DNA from: Macrotis lagotis
Lineage: Eukaryota > Chordata > Mammalia > Peramelemorphia > Peramelidae
DNA length: 64,000 nucleotides
Assembly: GCF_037893015.1 (NCBI RefSeq)
Contig: NC_133660.1
Location: 161,256,937-161,320,936, forward strand
Reading direction: 5' to 3'
The notes under the pieces were generated by a model, which was given only the letters and a program-made list of their open reading frames with translations, did not search any database and had not been told where the DNA came from. Position numbers and translations under genes: made by a program. This document shows, one piece after another, positions 12,373 to 24,973 of the stretch. Position 1 is the stretch's first letter, and the number at the start of each line of letters is the position of its first letter.

Positions 12373-12591
12373 CTAATAAAAGGAGAAAAACAAAAGGCTA
12401 TATTACCCTGTTTGAAGTAAATGCCCTTACCTTAGAAATTATACCTGAACTCCATGCATAATGATTTTCCCTTTCTTTAAAAATTCTCCATATAAGCATT
12501 TCACAACTGTAGTGTTGAGAAAGATAACATCTATAAATATGTGTTTATGTGTGTATTTAATCCTTTCTTAAATTGGGATAATGCCATTCTT

Positions 12592-12755
12592 TTTTTTTTA
12601 GGTTTTTTTTTGGGGGGGGTAAGGCAATGGTGTTAAGTGACTTGCCCAAGGTCACAGAGCTAGGTAATTAGTAAGTGCCTGAGACCAGATTTGAACTCAG
12701 GTCCTCCAGACTCCAGGGTCAGTGCTCTATTCACTGCATCACCCAGTGCCCCAGG
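12592..12755 (-). repeat. marsupial SINE, antisense, with target-site duplication
   Basis: Flanked by 'ggataatgccattctt' on both sides. The body reads as the reverse complement of the SINE consensus. Confidence 0.92.
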
Positions 12756-12951
12756 ATAATGCCATTCTTAAAAAAGGATATGCCAAAAATGGTTACGGAA
12801 GATAACCATGTTTTTGTCATTACTTTTTAGAAAGGATTGTTTACAACTCAGGCTCAAACCAAGAATTCAGATAATTTGGGGGTTTTAACAAATTTGAAAA
12901 AACTTAAGCCAGATGCTGAACACAACTGAATTAGATAATCTTTAAGGTCAC

Positions 12952-13113
12952 TTTTTTTTTAGGTTTTTTTTTTTTGCAAGGCAAAAGGGGTTAAGTGGCT
13001 TGCCCAAGGCCACACAGCTAGGTAACTATTAAGTGTCTGAAACCAGATTTGAACCCACGTACTCCTGACTCCAGGGCTGGTGCTTTATCCACTGTGCCAC
13101 CTAGCTGCCCCTA
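12952..13113 (-). repeat. marsupial SINE, antisense, with target-site duplication
   Basis: Flanked by 'taaggtcacttt'. It has a T-run head and the 'gccacctagctgcccc' end. Confidence 0.92.
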
Positions 13114-13149
13114 AGGTCACTTTCAACTTGAAATAAGAGTTACATCACA

Positions 13150-13298
13150 TGGGACAGCTAGGTGGCACAGTGTACAGAGGACCAATCCTGGAGTCAAGAG
13201 GACCTGCATTGAAATCCAGTCTCAGACATATAATAATTGCCTTGGGCAAGTCACTTAACTCCATTGCCTTAAATAAATAAAATTTTTTTTAAAGAGTT
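13150..13298 (+). repeat. marsupial SINE with target-site duplication
   Basis: Flanked by 'agagttacatca'. The body lacks the central 'cctagctgtgtg' box. Confidence 0.9.
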
Positions 13299-13902
13299 AC
13301 ATCATAGAATTTAACAATGATTGAAATTAGAAATGAAAAATGCCAAAAATGGCAGAGAAAAACTGGGAAGTCACCTGAGCTCTCTTCAGTTTTTCCTCAA
13401 AAATAACATTTAATCAATCCTCTAAAGTTGGATTCTACAGCAACAGAACCCCCAAAAGGACAGAGTGGAATAATTTTCTAGTTTAATGTGTCTTGGAAGG
13501 AGTTCAAGAAAGGTGTACTCACTCAAGTGGAGGGAAAATACAGCCAAACACAGGTTTCTTAGTTGCTCCATAGCAATAAAAGCTTCTGGATCTAATTCAG
13601 TAGGCCAGAGGCACTGCAGGTCAGTTGTGAGAGTTCCAGCCCCACAGCAGAAGGCATATTGCTAACCCTAACCACTGGCACCATGGGCATAACAAGGTTC
13701 AGCAATTCCAGTGCAGTGGTCAAGTTGCTAACATCTGAATCCCCAAGATGGAAAGTCAGTGGCTAGATCCCTGACCTCCATTACAAGAAGCTTGGACAGT
13801 GCCTCCTGTGCCCCAGTAGCAGGGCTCAACTTTCAAAAAATGAGCAAAATAAACAAGCAAACATACAAACAAAAACCCTGATCATTAGAAAGCTACTATA
13901 GC

Positions 13903-14066
13903 GGGGCCGCTAGGTGGCGCAGTGGATAAAGCACCAGCCCTGGAGTCAGGAGTACCTGGGTTCAAATCCGGTCTCAGACACTTAATAATTACCTAGCTGT
14001 GTGGCCTTGGGAAAGCCACTTAACCCCATTTGCCTTGCAAAAAAAAAAAAACAGCCTAAAAAAAAA
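13903..14066 (+). repeat. marsupial SINE in old L1 5' region
   Basis: A well-preserved copy (ggggccgctaggtggcgcagtgg) with an A-rich tail. Confidence 0.93.
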
Positions 14067-14383
14067 ACTTACTATACCAAACAGGGAAGAACAAAGCACC
14101 ATCTCAGAAATAGAGAGCAGTGGCAAATTGCCTATTTGTGAAACCTCAAAGGGAATATGAACTGGTCCGAAGTCTAAAAAAGTCTTCTTAGAAAAGCTCA
14201 AAAAAGAATTTTAAAAATAAAGTAAAAGAAGTTGAACATTGGGGAAAGAAATGGGAAGTATGTAGAAGAATTAGGGGGGAACAAAGAGTCAAGAGCTTGA
14301 CTGAAGAAAACACTTCCTTAAAAAATAGAAATGGTCAAATGGAAAAAAATCCACTGAAAAAAATCCTTAAAAAAAACTTCTGG

Positions 14384-14545
14384 GTGGCTAGGTGGCACAA
14401 TGGATAGAGCACCAACCCTGGAGTCAGGAGTCCCTGAGCTCAAATTTGGCCCCAGACACTTAATAATGACCTAGCTTTGTGGCCTTGGGCAAGCCACTTA
14501 ACCCCATTGCCTTGCAAAAACCTAAAAAAAAAACCCTAAAAAAAA
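14384..14545 (+). repeat. marsupial SINE in old L1 ORF1
   Basis: 'gggtggctaggtggcacaatgg' head, then the tail 'ccccattgccttgcaaaaa' and A-rich text. Confidence 0.93.
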
Positions 14546-14900
14546 AATTCTTAAAAAATTCTTAAAAAGTAGACATGAGCAAATGGAAAAGGAGATACAG
14601 CAGCTGATTGAAGAAAATAATTCCTTTAAAATTAGAATTGGGAAAGTAGAAGTTAATGACTCTATAACATCAAGAATCAATCAGAAATCAAAAAAAAAAA
14701 GAAGAAAATATAAATAACTTTTTGGAAAAACAACTGACCTGGAAAATAGATCCAGGAAAGATCATTTGAGCATTATTGGATTACCTGAAAGTCATTATCC
14801 AAAAAAGAGGCTGGCCAAAACCTTTCAAAAAAATTATCAAGGAAAACTGCTCTGATGCCCCAGAGCCAGAAGTTAAAACAGTCATTGAAAGAATATACCA

Positions 14901-15056
14901 GGGGCAGCTAGGTGGTGCAGTGGACAAAGCACCGGCCCTGGAGTCAGGAGTACCTGGGGTCAAATCTGATCTCAGACACTTAATAATTACCTAGTTGTGT
15001 GGTCTTGGGCAAGCCACTTAACCCCATTTGCCTTGCAAAAACCTAAAAAAGAAAAA
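14901..15056 (+). repeat. marsupial SINE in old L1 ORF1 with target-site duplication
   Basis: 'aagaatatacca' occurs directly before the head and again after the A-rich tail, and the ORF1 text resumes exactly there. Confidence 0.95.
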
Positions 15057-15752
15057 AAGAATATACCAAACACCTCCCTAAAGAGATCCCAAAATGAACA
15101 CTCCAAGTAATATTGTAGTTAAATTCAAGAACTATCAGGTCAAGGAAAAAAGTAATGCAGGCAGTTAGAAAGAAGCAATTCAAATACCAAGGAACCACAA
15201 CCGGGATTATACAGGATTTAGCAACTTCAACATTAAAAAATTGTAGATTCTGGAATATATTTCAGCTTGCAAAGGAGCTTGGATTACAATCCAGAATCAA
15301 CTACCCTACAAAATTGAGCTTACTCTTCCAGGGGAAAGATGGACATTCAACAACAGAGAGGATTTTTAAACTTTCCTGATGAAAAGACCAGAGCTGAACA
15401 GAAAACTTGATCTTAAATACAAGATTGAAGGGATACATAAAAAGGTAAATAGGAAAGGAAAAAAATGTTATTCAATAAGATTAAGCAAATAAGATTAAAA
15501 TAAGATTTATATTCCCTATATCAGATGTATCTCTATTGGAAGGAGTATAATTAGAATGTGTAGGTGTGTGTGATTTGGGTGTGATTATATTTTTAAAAAA
15601 GGGTTCAAACAGGCATAAGAGGAAAAGGAATAGTTGAACAGAATCAATTACATGGATTGAAGAGGTACAAAGCATTTATTACAGTAGAGGGAAAGAAAGG
15701 AAGGGGCGAACATTGCTTGAATCTTACTCTCATCAAATTTGGCTCAAAGAAG

Positions 15753-15755
<3 letters not shown>

Positions 15756-15810
<55 letters not shown>
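15756..15810. repeat. (TA)n microsatellite
   Basis: About 55 bases of TA within the old L1 spacer region. Confidence 0.95.
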
Positions 15811-15812
<2 letters not shown>

Positions 15813-16194
15813 GTTAGGTTTAGAAATTTATATTACCCTATAAGGAATTGGGAGGGGAAAGGGGAAAGAAAATGGAAAGAAGGACTGAGAAAAAGGAGAA
15901 AAAGTATAAACAGAAGGGGAAATAGGATGGAAGGAAATACATAATCATAACTGTTAATGTGAATGAGATGAACTCTCCCATAAAATGGAAGCAAATAGCA
16001 GAGTGGATAAAAACCAGAATCCTACAATATGTTGTTTACCAGAAATACATTTGAAGCAGAGAGATGCACACAGAATAAAGGTAAAAGACTGGAGCAGAAT
16101 ATATTATGTTTCACATGACGTGAAAAAAATAGACAAGGGTAGAAATCCTGTTCTCAGATAAAACAAAAACAAAAATATATCTCATTAAAAGTGA

Positions 16195-16378
16195 TGAAGT
16201 ACTTTGCATGTTTATACATGTATGATCTATATTAGAGTGCTTTCTGTCAAGGAGAGGGAGAGGGAAGAAAGAGAGGATGTGAAACTCAAAACCTTGCAAA
16301 GAAATGATTGTTGAAAGCTACCATTGCATGTAGTTGTTAAAATAAATAAAATATCATTAAAAAATAATTTTAAAAAGA
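16195..16378 (+). mobile_element. short L1 3' end fragment
   Basis: A purine-rich stretch (ggagagggagagggaagaaag), then 'actcaaaaccttgcaaagaaatga' and an A/T-rich tail with AATAAA resemble an older L1 3' UTR. It interrupts the ORF2 text of the older L1. Confidence 0.6.
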
Positions 16379-17021
16379 TAAGAAAACTACATCTTGTTAA
16401 AAGGTACCATAGACAATGAAGTAATATCAATATTAAACACATAAATGCCAAGTAGAATAGCATCCAGATTCTTAGAGGAGAAGTTAACCGAGTTATAGGA
16501 CAAGATAGATAGAAAAGCTATACTGGTAGGGGACCTCAACCTCCCTCTCTCAGACTTGGATAAATCCAGCCACAAAATAAACAAAAAAGAAGTCAAGGAG
16601 ATAAACAGAATCTTAGAAAAATTAGATATGATAAGATTTCTGGAGAAACTGAATGGGGACAGAAAGGCCATTTATTAAGTCATAAAACCACACAATAAAA
16701 TACAGAAAGGCAAAATATTAAATGCACCCTCTTCAGATCATGAAACAATAAAAATTACATGTAATAAAAAGTCATAAAAGAGAGATTAAAAATTAATTGG
16801 AAACTAAATAACCTAATCCAAAAGAATGAGTGGGTCAAACAACACATCATGGAAACAATAATTATATAATCCAAGAAAATGACAAAAATCACATACCAAA
16901 ATTTATGGGATGCAGTCAAAACAGTTCTTAGGGGAAATTTTATATTTCTAAATGCTTCCTTAAATAAAATAAAGAGGAAATCAGTGAATTAGGCATGCAA
17001 CTAAGAAAGCTAGGAAAAGTT

Positions 17022-17381
17022 CGTTCCATCAGTGCAACAACCAGGGACAATTTTGGGCTGTCTGCAATGGAGAATACCATCTGTATCCAGATAAAGAGCC
17101 ATGGAGTTTGAACAAAGTTCAAAGACTATTCCCTTTAAGAAAAAAAAACAGATGTCTTATTTTCTGATCTTGTTATCTCTTATACTTTTTTGTTTCTTCC
17201 TTAAGGATGTGATTTCTCACTCACATTCAGTTTGGATCAATGTACATCATGGAAACAAAATAAAGACTGACAGATTGCTTTCCATGGAGGGGGGGAGTAA
17301 GATTGGGAGAAAAATTGTAAAACTCAAATAAAATCTTTAATTAATTAAATAAATAAATAAATAGAATTAAATCCTAAAAGA
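17022..17381 (+). mobile_element. 5'-truncated L1 3' UTR insertion
   Basis: The segment matches the young L1 3' end (ccatcagtgcaacaaccagg) and ends in a TAAA-rich tail. It is flanked by near-identical copies of 'aagaaagctaggaaaag', a target-site duplication. It sits within the older L1 ORF2. Confidence 0.85.
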
Positions 17382-17642
17382 AAAGAAAGCTAGAAAAAGA
17401 ACAAATTAAAAATTCCTAATTAAATATAAAATTAGAAGTTATGAAAATTAAATGAGAGATTAATAAAATTGAAAGAAAACTATTGAATTAATAAATAAAA
17501 TTAAGAATTGGTTTATGAAGAAGCCACTAAAAGAAAAAGATAAGCCTTGGGTTAATTTGATTTAGAAAAAAAAGAAAACCAAATTACCAGTACCAAAAAT
17601 GAAAAGGGTGAATTAACCACCAAAGAAGAGAAAATTATTATT

Positions 17643-17797
17643 ATTGCTTTTTAGGTTTTTGCAAGGCAAACAGGGTTAAGTGGCTTGCCCAAGGCCACAC
17701 AGCTAGGTAATTATTAAGTGTCTGAGACCGGATTTGAACCCAGGTACTCCTGACTCCAGAACCAGTGCTTTATCCACTGCGCCAACTAGCCACCCCT
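17643..17797 (-). repeat. marsupial SINE, antisense
   Basis: T-rich start, 'tggcttgcccaaggccacacagctaggtaatt', ending 'cgccaactagccacccc'. Confidence 0.92.
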
Positions 17798-18238
17798 CTA
17801 ATAATGGATTTAAAAATGAATTCTATCCAACATTTAAAGAACAGTTACTTCCAATTCTATAGAAACAACTTGGGGGGGGAGGCAAAGAAGGAGTCCTGCC
17901 AAATTCTTTTTATGAAACAAAGATGTTGCTGATACCTAAACCAGAAAAAGCCAAGAGAGAAAAAAATTATAGACCAATTTCCCCAATAGAATGCTGATAA
18001 AAATAATCTTTAAATAAAACATTAGCAAAGAGATTTTAGCAATTTATCACCAAGATAATATATTAGGTCTAGTTGAGGATTTACTAGGAATACAAGAATG
18101 GTTCAGTATTAGGAAAACTATCAGCAAATTGACCATATCAATTACAAAACTAAGAGTAATCATATGATATCTCAATAGATGCTGGAAAAGATTTTTTGAC
18201 AAACTTCAGTACCCATTTCTATTAAAAGCATCAGAGAG

Positions 18239-19008
18239 ACTTCCGGCCAAGATGGCGGAGAGAAGACAGGCACAGTTCTAAAGTCTCCTGATCTCTTCCC
18301 CATCTATCACATGAAACAAACCTCTTAAAAGAAATCTGAACCAGGAAACCCAGAAAGAAAAGCCAGGAGAGAAAAATCTACCTCAGGATTTGTCTCCCGG
18401 AGCAGCCTTGGCTGAGTACCGGCAGGTGAGTCTGAGCTCCCAGGGAAGATCAGCCAGACCAACAGCTGAATCGGAACCGGGAGTCTGAGGGCCCGAGAGC
18501 CGGACCTGCTGGATCAGCGGTGGGGCTGGACGAAGGTGGCTTGGGTCTGCAGGGAAGCAGAGGCGCTGGTGTTGGTGCTGTCCCCGTGGAACTTGGGGAA
18601 GGGGCTGCAGGGAGAGGTCTGGTGCAGGAGAGCTGCAGACTCTATCCCTGGGCTCCTCAGGTCTGAGAAAGTCTGAGCCCACGCCCCCATTGCACTGAGG
18701 CCTCCTCCCAAACAAATGCAAATTACTTCTGCCTCAGGCCCAGGTGTGTGAGCAAAAGAACCAGCCCAGCTGAGGAATCACCTCAGGCCAGGGTAAAGCC
18801 CACCATTGATTGAAGGCAAAAGAATTCAATAGCTCCAATTCCCTCCCTCAAGCAAAGGGAGAAGGCCTCGCAACCAAGGTCACAGACACCCCAGAGAGGG
18901 CAACCAGCACCTCCTACTGGCCAGCCAGAGAAACTGCACTCAATAAAGCCTTTGTCGATCCCAAGCCCAGGTGAACCAGCCCCCCCCCCATCTCAAGGTC
19001 TTAGCATA
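18239..19008 (+). promoter_or_regulatory. L1 5' UTR / internal promoter
   Basis: This 770-base leader starts with the 'gatggcgg' motif, which resembles a YY1-type site found at L1 5' ends. It is richer in G and C than its surroundings and contains no retained coding frame. It precedes ORF1. Promoter function is inferred from its position in the element. Confidence 0.7.
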
Positions 19009-20047
19009 ATGAAGAAGGGTCAGCGGAAAGGTGGATCCATAGAAAAATTCATGGAAGGGAAAGACCCCAACCCAGAGAGACCTGGAACATGTGAGGAGAA
19101 TACAATCTGGTTTCCAGCGCTTAAAGACTTCCTTGAAGAAATAAGGAAGGAGTTTAAAAATCAACTGGAAAATTTGGGGGAGACAATTAATACCTTGCAA
19201 CAAGGAAACAAAACCCTAGAAAGTAGAACTGAACAATTACAAAATGAGAACAATTCTCTCAGATCCTCAAATGAGCAAATGCAAAAAGAAATTAATTCTC
19301 TCAAAACCTCAATTGGTCAAATGGAAAGCTCTTTCAAAAGTAGAATTGACCAATTGGAAAAGGTTAATGAAGAAAACTCCTCCCCCCAAAAAATAATGGA
19401 GTCTACAGAAACTAATGACTCCACGAGACAGCAAGAGTCAGTTAAACAAAATCAAAAAATAGAAAAAATAGAAGCAAATGTGAAATATCTCATCAACAAA
19501 ACCACTGACCTCGAGAATAGATCAAGGAGGGGCAACCTGAAAATTATAGGACTTACTGAAAACATTGAAGAGGGAAAAAAGCCTGGACTTAATATTACAG
19601 GATCTAGTAATGGAAAACTGCCCTGACATCATTGAATCAGAGGGCAAAGTAATTATTGAAAGAGTACATCGATCCCCAACAGAAAAAGATCCTAAAATGA
19701 AAACACCAAGGAATGTTGTGGCCAAACTCCAGAACTATCAGATAAAAGAGAAAATCCTGCAAGCAGCCAGAAAGAAACAATTTAAATATCAAGGAGCCAC
19801 AGTAAGGATCACGCAGGACCTGGCTGCATCAACTTTAAGGGATCAAAGGGCCTGGAACAAGATATTTCGAAGAGCATGGGAGCTTGGAATGCAGCCAAGA
19901 ATCTACTTTCCTGCAAAGCTGAGCCTTCTCTTCCAGGGAAAAAGATGGACATTTAACGAAATGGAAGAATTCCAAAAATTTCTGATGAAAAGACCAGAGC
20001 TAAACAGAAAATTTGGATATCAAACAGGAGGTTCAAGAGACACATGA
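19009..20047 (+). pseudogene. L1 ORF1 (RNA-binding chaperone), frameshifted
   Basis: ORF1p coats L1 RNA and acts as a nucleic-acid chaperone. The ATG at 19009 begins MKKGQRKGGSIEKF. A long heptad-rich segment (about residues 45-135; QLQNENNSLRSSNEQMQKEI) is the trimeric coiled coil. The RRM-like part follows (LENRSRRGNLKIIGL). A +1 shift in an A-run near 19575 ends the first frame, and the second frame carries the rest, including KKQFKYQGATVRI and the C-terminal domain up to RKFGYQTGGSRDT at 20044. Taken together it is full length for a mammalian ORF1, about 345 residues, but broken by a single base. Confidence 0.9.
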
Positions 20048-20781
20048 AAAGGTAAAAAAAAAAGGGGGGGGCAGTAAAAGGAAAAAAATGCAATCCAGAA
20101 AGTTGAAACTGGCTACATCCTAGCATGGGGGGCAGGGGTAGAGACTCTCATAAATCCTGAGAAATGTAACTCTAACAGAGAGAATATACCTAGCCAGAAA
20201 TGATGGACATCCATGACCTATCCATGAGACTGATATCTAATGGGATGTAACTGGCTTTAACTCCACTGGGGAGAAAGACTCTAATAACTCTCAGGAATTT
20301 TGACTCTATTCAACAGAATATACTGAACTAGAAGGGACAGACACTCAGAATTTTCTATGACTTAGATAGAATGATCTAAAAAAAAAATACACTACCTCCC
20401 TAAAAAGGGGGACAGGAAAGAGACGGGAGGAGGGAGGGGATTGAATGGGACAAATCTCATTACACTAAGAGGTACAAAAATCCTATGGTAATAGAGGGGA
20501 AGAAGGGAGTAGAGGAGAAACACCTGAATCTTCTTCTCATCAGACTTGGCTTAAAGTCAACCTACACATACTCAGTTAACTTATAAAACATCTAACCTTT
20601 CAAGAAGTAAAAGGGGAAAAGGGGAGGGGGGACAAAGAAAGGGAAGGGGAGTGGAGGAAATAAGGGGAAATAACAAAAGGAAGGGAAGGGAACAGGGAAA
20701 GGGGAAAGAAAGGGGAGGGTGTGATATAGGAGGGCAAACACACTGAAGGGGGTGGTATTCAAAAACAAAATACTGGGGAAT
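20048..20781 (+). other. L1 inter-ORF spacer, purine-rich
   Basis: About 730 bases lie between ORF1 and ORF2, unusually long for an L1 spacer. It includes a strongly G/A-skewed stretch from about 20590 to 20830 (aaggggaaaagggg-type runs). Long minus-strand frames here are low-complexity artefacts of the purine tract. Confidence 0.7.
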
Positions 20782-23700
20782 ATGGATAAAAGGGGGGGAA
20801 AGGGGGAAAAATACAAACAGAGGGAAGATAGCACAGAGGGCAATAAAGAATTAGTAATCATAACCTTGAATGTGAATGGGATGAACTCTCCCTTAAAACG
20901 TAAGCAAATAGCAGAATGGATTAAAAACCAGAATCCTACAATATGCTGCTTACAAGAAACTCATTTGAAGCAGAGAGATACATATAGAGTAAAGGTAAAA
21001 GGTTGGAGCAAAATATATTTTGCTTCAGCTGAAGTAAAAAAAGCAAGGGTAGCAATCCTTATCTCAGACAAAACAGCAGCAAAAATAGATAGCGTTAAAA
21101 GAGATAAGGAAGGAAACTTTATCCTCCTAAAAGGTACCATAGACAATAAAGTCATTTCAATATTAAATATATATGCACCCAGTGGGACAGCACCCAAATT
21201 CTTAGAGGAGAAGCTGAAAGAATTACAGGAAGACATAGACTGCAAAACTCTACTAGTAGGAGACCTCAACCTCCCGCTATCAGATCTAGATAAATCAAAT
21301 CATAAAACAAACAAGAAAGAAATTAGGGAGGTAAATAGATTGTTAGAAAAATTAGATATGGTAGACTTATGGAGGAAAAACTGAATGGGGATAGGAAGGA
21401 ATATACCTTTTTCTCTGCAGTACATGGAACTTATACAAAAATTGACCATGTACTAGGACATAAAAACCTAATGATCAACTGCAGAAAGGCAGAAATAGTG
21501 AATACATCTTTCTCAGATCACAATGCAATAAAAGTCATATGCAATACTGGGCCAAGGAGATATAGACCCAGAGCAAATTGGAAACTGAATAACCTCATCT
21601 TAAAAAATGAGTGGACCAAAAAACAAATTATAGAAAGAATTAACCATTTTATCCTAGATAATGATAATAATGAAACAACAGACCAAAACCTATGGGATTC
21701 ATTCAAAGCAACTCTCAGGGTATATATTATAGCTCTAAATGCTTATATGAATAAATTGGAGAAAGAGGAAATCAATGAACTAAACATGCAACTAAAAAAA
21801 TTAGAGAAAGAACAAATCAAAAATCCCCAATCAAATACCAAATTAGAAATTTTAAAAATTAAAGAAGAAATTAATAAAATTGAAAGCAAAAAAACTATTG
21901 AATTAATAAATAAAACAAAAAGTTGGTATTATGAAAAAAACAATAAAATTGATAAACCTCTGGTCAATTTGATTAAAAAAAAGAAAGAAGAAAACCAAAT
22001 TGCTAGTGTTATAAATGAAAAAGGTAAACTCACCACCAATGAGGAGGAAATTAAAGTAATAATTTGAAATTATTTTGCCCAACTTTATGCCAATAAATTT
22101 GATAATCTAAGTGAAATGGATGAATATTTACAAAAATATAAGTTGCCCAGGTTAAATGAAGAAGAGATTAAATACCTGAACAACCCTATCTCAGAAAAAG
22201 AAATTCAGCAAGCCATTATTGAACTCCCTAAAAAAAATCTCCAGGGCCTGATGGATTCACAAGTGAATTCTACCAAACATTTAAGGAACAATTGGTTCCA
22301 ATCCTATATAAACTCTTTGGAAAAATAGGGAAAGATGGAACTCTGCCTAACTCTTTCTATGAAACCAATATGGTACTGTTACCTAAACCAGGAAGAGTTA
22401 AAACAGAGAAAGAAAATTATAGACCTATTTCCCTGATGAATATAGATGCAAAAATCCTAAATAAAATCTTAGCAAAATGATTACAACAAGTCATCACTAG
22501 GATAATACATTATGATCAAGTAGGATTTATTCCAGGAATGCAGGGTTGGTTCAATATTAGGAAAACTGTTAGTATACTCAATTATATCAATAACAAACCT
22601 ATCAGAAACCATATGATCATATCAATAGATGCTGAAAAAGCTTTTGACAAAATACAGCACCCATTCCTATTAAAAACACTAGAGAGTGTAGGAATAAATG
22701 GACTGCTCCTTAAAATAATTAGCAGTATCTATCTGAAACCATCAACAACCATTTTGCTCAATGGGGAGAGGCTAGAGGCATTCCCAATAAGATCAGGGGT
22801 TAAACAAGGGTGGCCATTATCACCACTACTATTCAATATTGTATTAGAAATGTTAGCATCAGCAATTAGAGAAGAAAAAGAAATTAAAGGAATTAGAATT
22901 GGGAAGGAAGAGACAAAACTCTCACTATTCGCAGATGACATGATGGTCTACCTAGAGAATCCCAAGAAATGATCTAAAAAACTACTGGAAACAATTAGCA
23001 ATTTTAGCAAAGTTGCAGGTTATAAAATAAACCCCCATAAATCCTCAACTTTCCTATATATGACTAGCAAGAAACAGCAGGAAGAGCTAGAAAGAAATTC
23101 CATTCAAAGTAACCTCAGACAGGGTAAAATACTTGGGAGTCTATTTGCCAAGACAGACTCAGAATCTTTTTGAAAACAATTATAAAACACTTCTCACACA
23201 AATTAAATCAGATTTAAATAACTGGGCAAATATCAACTGCTCATGGATAGGTAGAGCTAATATAATAAAAATGACAATTCTACCAAAACTAAACTATCTG
23301 TTTAGTGCCCTACCAATCAAAATTCCAAAAAATTACTTTAATGAGTTAGAAAAAATTGTAAGTAAATTCATATGGAGAAATAAAAAGTCAAGAATTGCCA
23401 GGAGCTTAATGAAAAAAATGCAAACGAAGGTGGCTTAGCACTACCCGATCTAAAACTATATTATAAAGCATCAGTCATCAAAACTGGTATTGGCTAAGAA
23501 ATAGAGTGGTGGACCAGTGGAATAGACTAGGTGTAAAAGCAGGAGAGGATTATAGTAATCTGCTGTTTGATAAACCCAAAGAGTCAGGCCACCAGGATAA
23601 AAACTCCCTCTTTGATAAAAACTGCTGGGATAATTGGAATTAGTATGGAAGAAACTTAGATTAGACCAACACCTCACACCCTTTACCAAGATAAGATCCA

Positions 23701-24641
23701 AATGGTTACAGGACATAAACATAAAAAACAATACTATAAGCAAATTAGAAGATCAAGGACTAGTCTACCTGTCAGATCTATGGAAAGGGGAACAGTTTAT
23801 GACTAAAGAAGAGTTGGAGAACATCACTAAAAACCAATTAGATGATTTGGATTACATTAAATTAAAAAGGTTTTGCACAGATAAAACCAATGTAATCAAG
23901 ATCAAAAGAAAAGTAGTAAATTGGGAAACAATCTTTACAACTAATGATTCTGACAAAGGACTCATTTCTAAAATATACAGAGAACTGAGTCATATTTTTA
24001 AAACAAAAAGCCATTCCCCAATTGACAAATGGTCAAAGGATATGCAAAGGCAATTTACAGATGAGGAGATCAAAGCAATCCATAGCCATATGAAAAAATG
24101 CTCTAAATCATTAATTATTAGAGAAAGGCAAATTAAAGCTACACTGAGGTACCACCTCACACCTCTCAGATTGGCCAGTATGACCAGGAAGGATAATGAT
24201 CATTGTTGGAAGGGATGTGGGAAATCTGGGACAACATTACACTGTTGATGGAGCTGTGAACTCATCCAACCCTTCTGGAGAGCTATTTGGAACTATGCCC
24301 AAAGGGCAACAAAAATGTGCATACCCTTTGGACCCAGCAATACCACTACTGGGTCTATACCCTGAAGAGATGAGGAAAAAGGGTAAAAACATTACTTGTA
24401 CAAAATATTTATAGCAGCCCTGTTTGTGGTGGCAAAGAATTGGAAATCCAGTAAATGTCCTTCAGTTGGGGAATGGTTTAGCAAACTGTGGTATATGTAT
24501 GTCATAGAACACTATTGTTCTATTAGAAACCAGGAGGGATGGGATTTCAGGGAAACCTGGAGGGATTTGCATGAACTGATGCTGAGTGAGATGAGCAGAA
24601 CCAGAAAAACACTGTACACCCTAACAGCAACATGGGAGTGA
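20782..24641 (+). pseudogene. L1 ORF2 (endonuclease-reverse transcriptase), multiply broken
   Basis: ORF2p nicks target DNA and copies L1 RNA. The endonuclease domain (from 20782) shows ITLNVNGMNS, CCLQETHL, GDLNLPLSD and, after a frameshift near 21370, SDHNAIK. The reverse-transcriptase domain shows [46 protein letters not shown] and the catalytic [10 protein letters not shown] near 22925-22950. A cysteine-rich C-terminal motif, CWKGCGKSGTTLHC, lies near 24204-24245. Lesions include the frameshift near 21370, an in-frame stop at 22065, a frameshift in an A-run near 22235, stops at 22478 and 22970, and further shifts near 23100 and 23440. The domain order is complete, but the protein cannot be made. 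Confidence 0.92.
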
Positions 24642-24973
24642 TGCTCAACCTTGAAGGACTTGCTCATTCCATCAGCGCAATAATTGGGAACAATTTTAGG
24701 CTGTCTGCAAAGGAGAGTACCATCTGTATCCAGATAAGGAGCTGTGGAGTTTGAACAAAGTACAAGGACTATTCCCTTTAATTCGGAAAAAAAAATACAA
24801 ACAGAACCAGGAGAAGGTTGTACACAGTAACAGTAATTCTATGTGATGAAAAAGTGTGAATGACTTAGCTATTCTCAGCAAAACATTAATCTAAGACTCA
24901 TGATGAAAAAATGCTATCCACCTCCAGAGAAAGATCTTATGTCAACTAAATAAAGACCAAAGCATACTAAAAA

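Larger units (their letters stand above)
13335..18238 (+). mobile_element. older L1, 5' part, interrupted by other elements
   Basis: Decayed 5' UTR starts near 13335 (aaaatggcagagaa). ORF1 remains run from about 14200 to 15400 (LENRSRKDHLSIIG-like text near 14740, then KKQFKYQG near 15165). ORF2 remains run from 15950 (NVNEMNSP), past a segment encoding GDLNLPLSDLD near 16530, up to 18238. It is interrupted by SINEs at 13903, 14384, 14901 and 17643, by L1 3' ends at about 16195 and 17022, and by a TA repeat at 15756. It resumes at 24974 after the young L1. Confidence 0.88.
18239..24973 (+). mobile_element. near-complete marsupial L1 (LINE-1), 6.7 kb
   Basis: The element runs from the promoter start 'acttccggccaagatggcgg' to an A-rich tail. 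It is flanked by a 15-base target-site duplication, aaaagcatcagagag, at 18224-18238 and 24974-24988. It contains a 5' UTR, ORF1, a purine-rich inter-ORF region, ORF2 and a 3' UTR with AATAAA near 24950. ORF1 has one frameshift and ORF2 several lesions, so it is no longer autonomous. It landed inside the ORF2 region of an older L1 in the same orientation. The intact ends and matching duplication mark it as one of the younger insertions here. Confidence 0.95.

Noticed and set aside
15657..15944. 95-residue frame with an isoleucine-tyrosine run
   Set aside because: It is the TA microsatellite inside the old L1.
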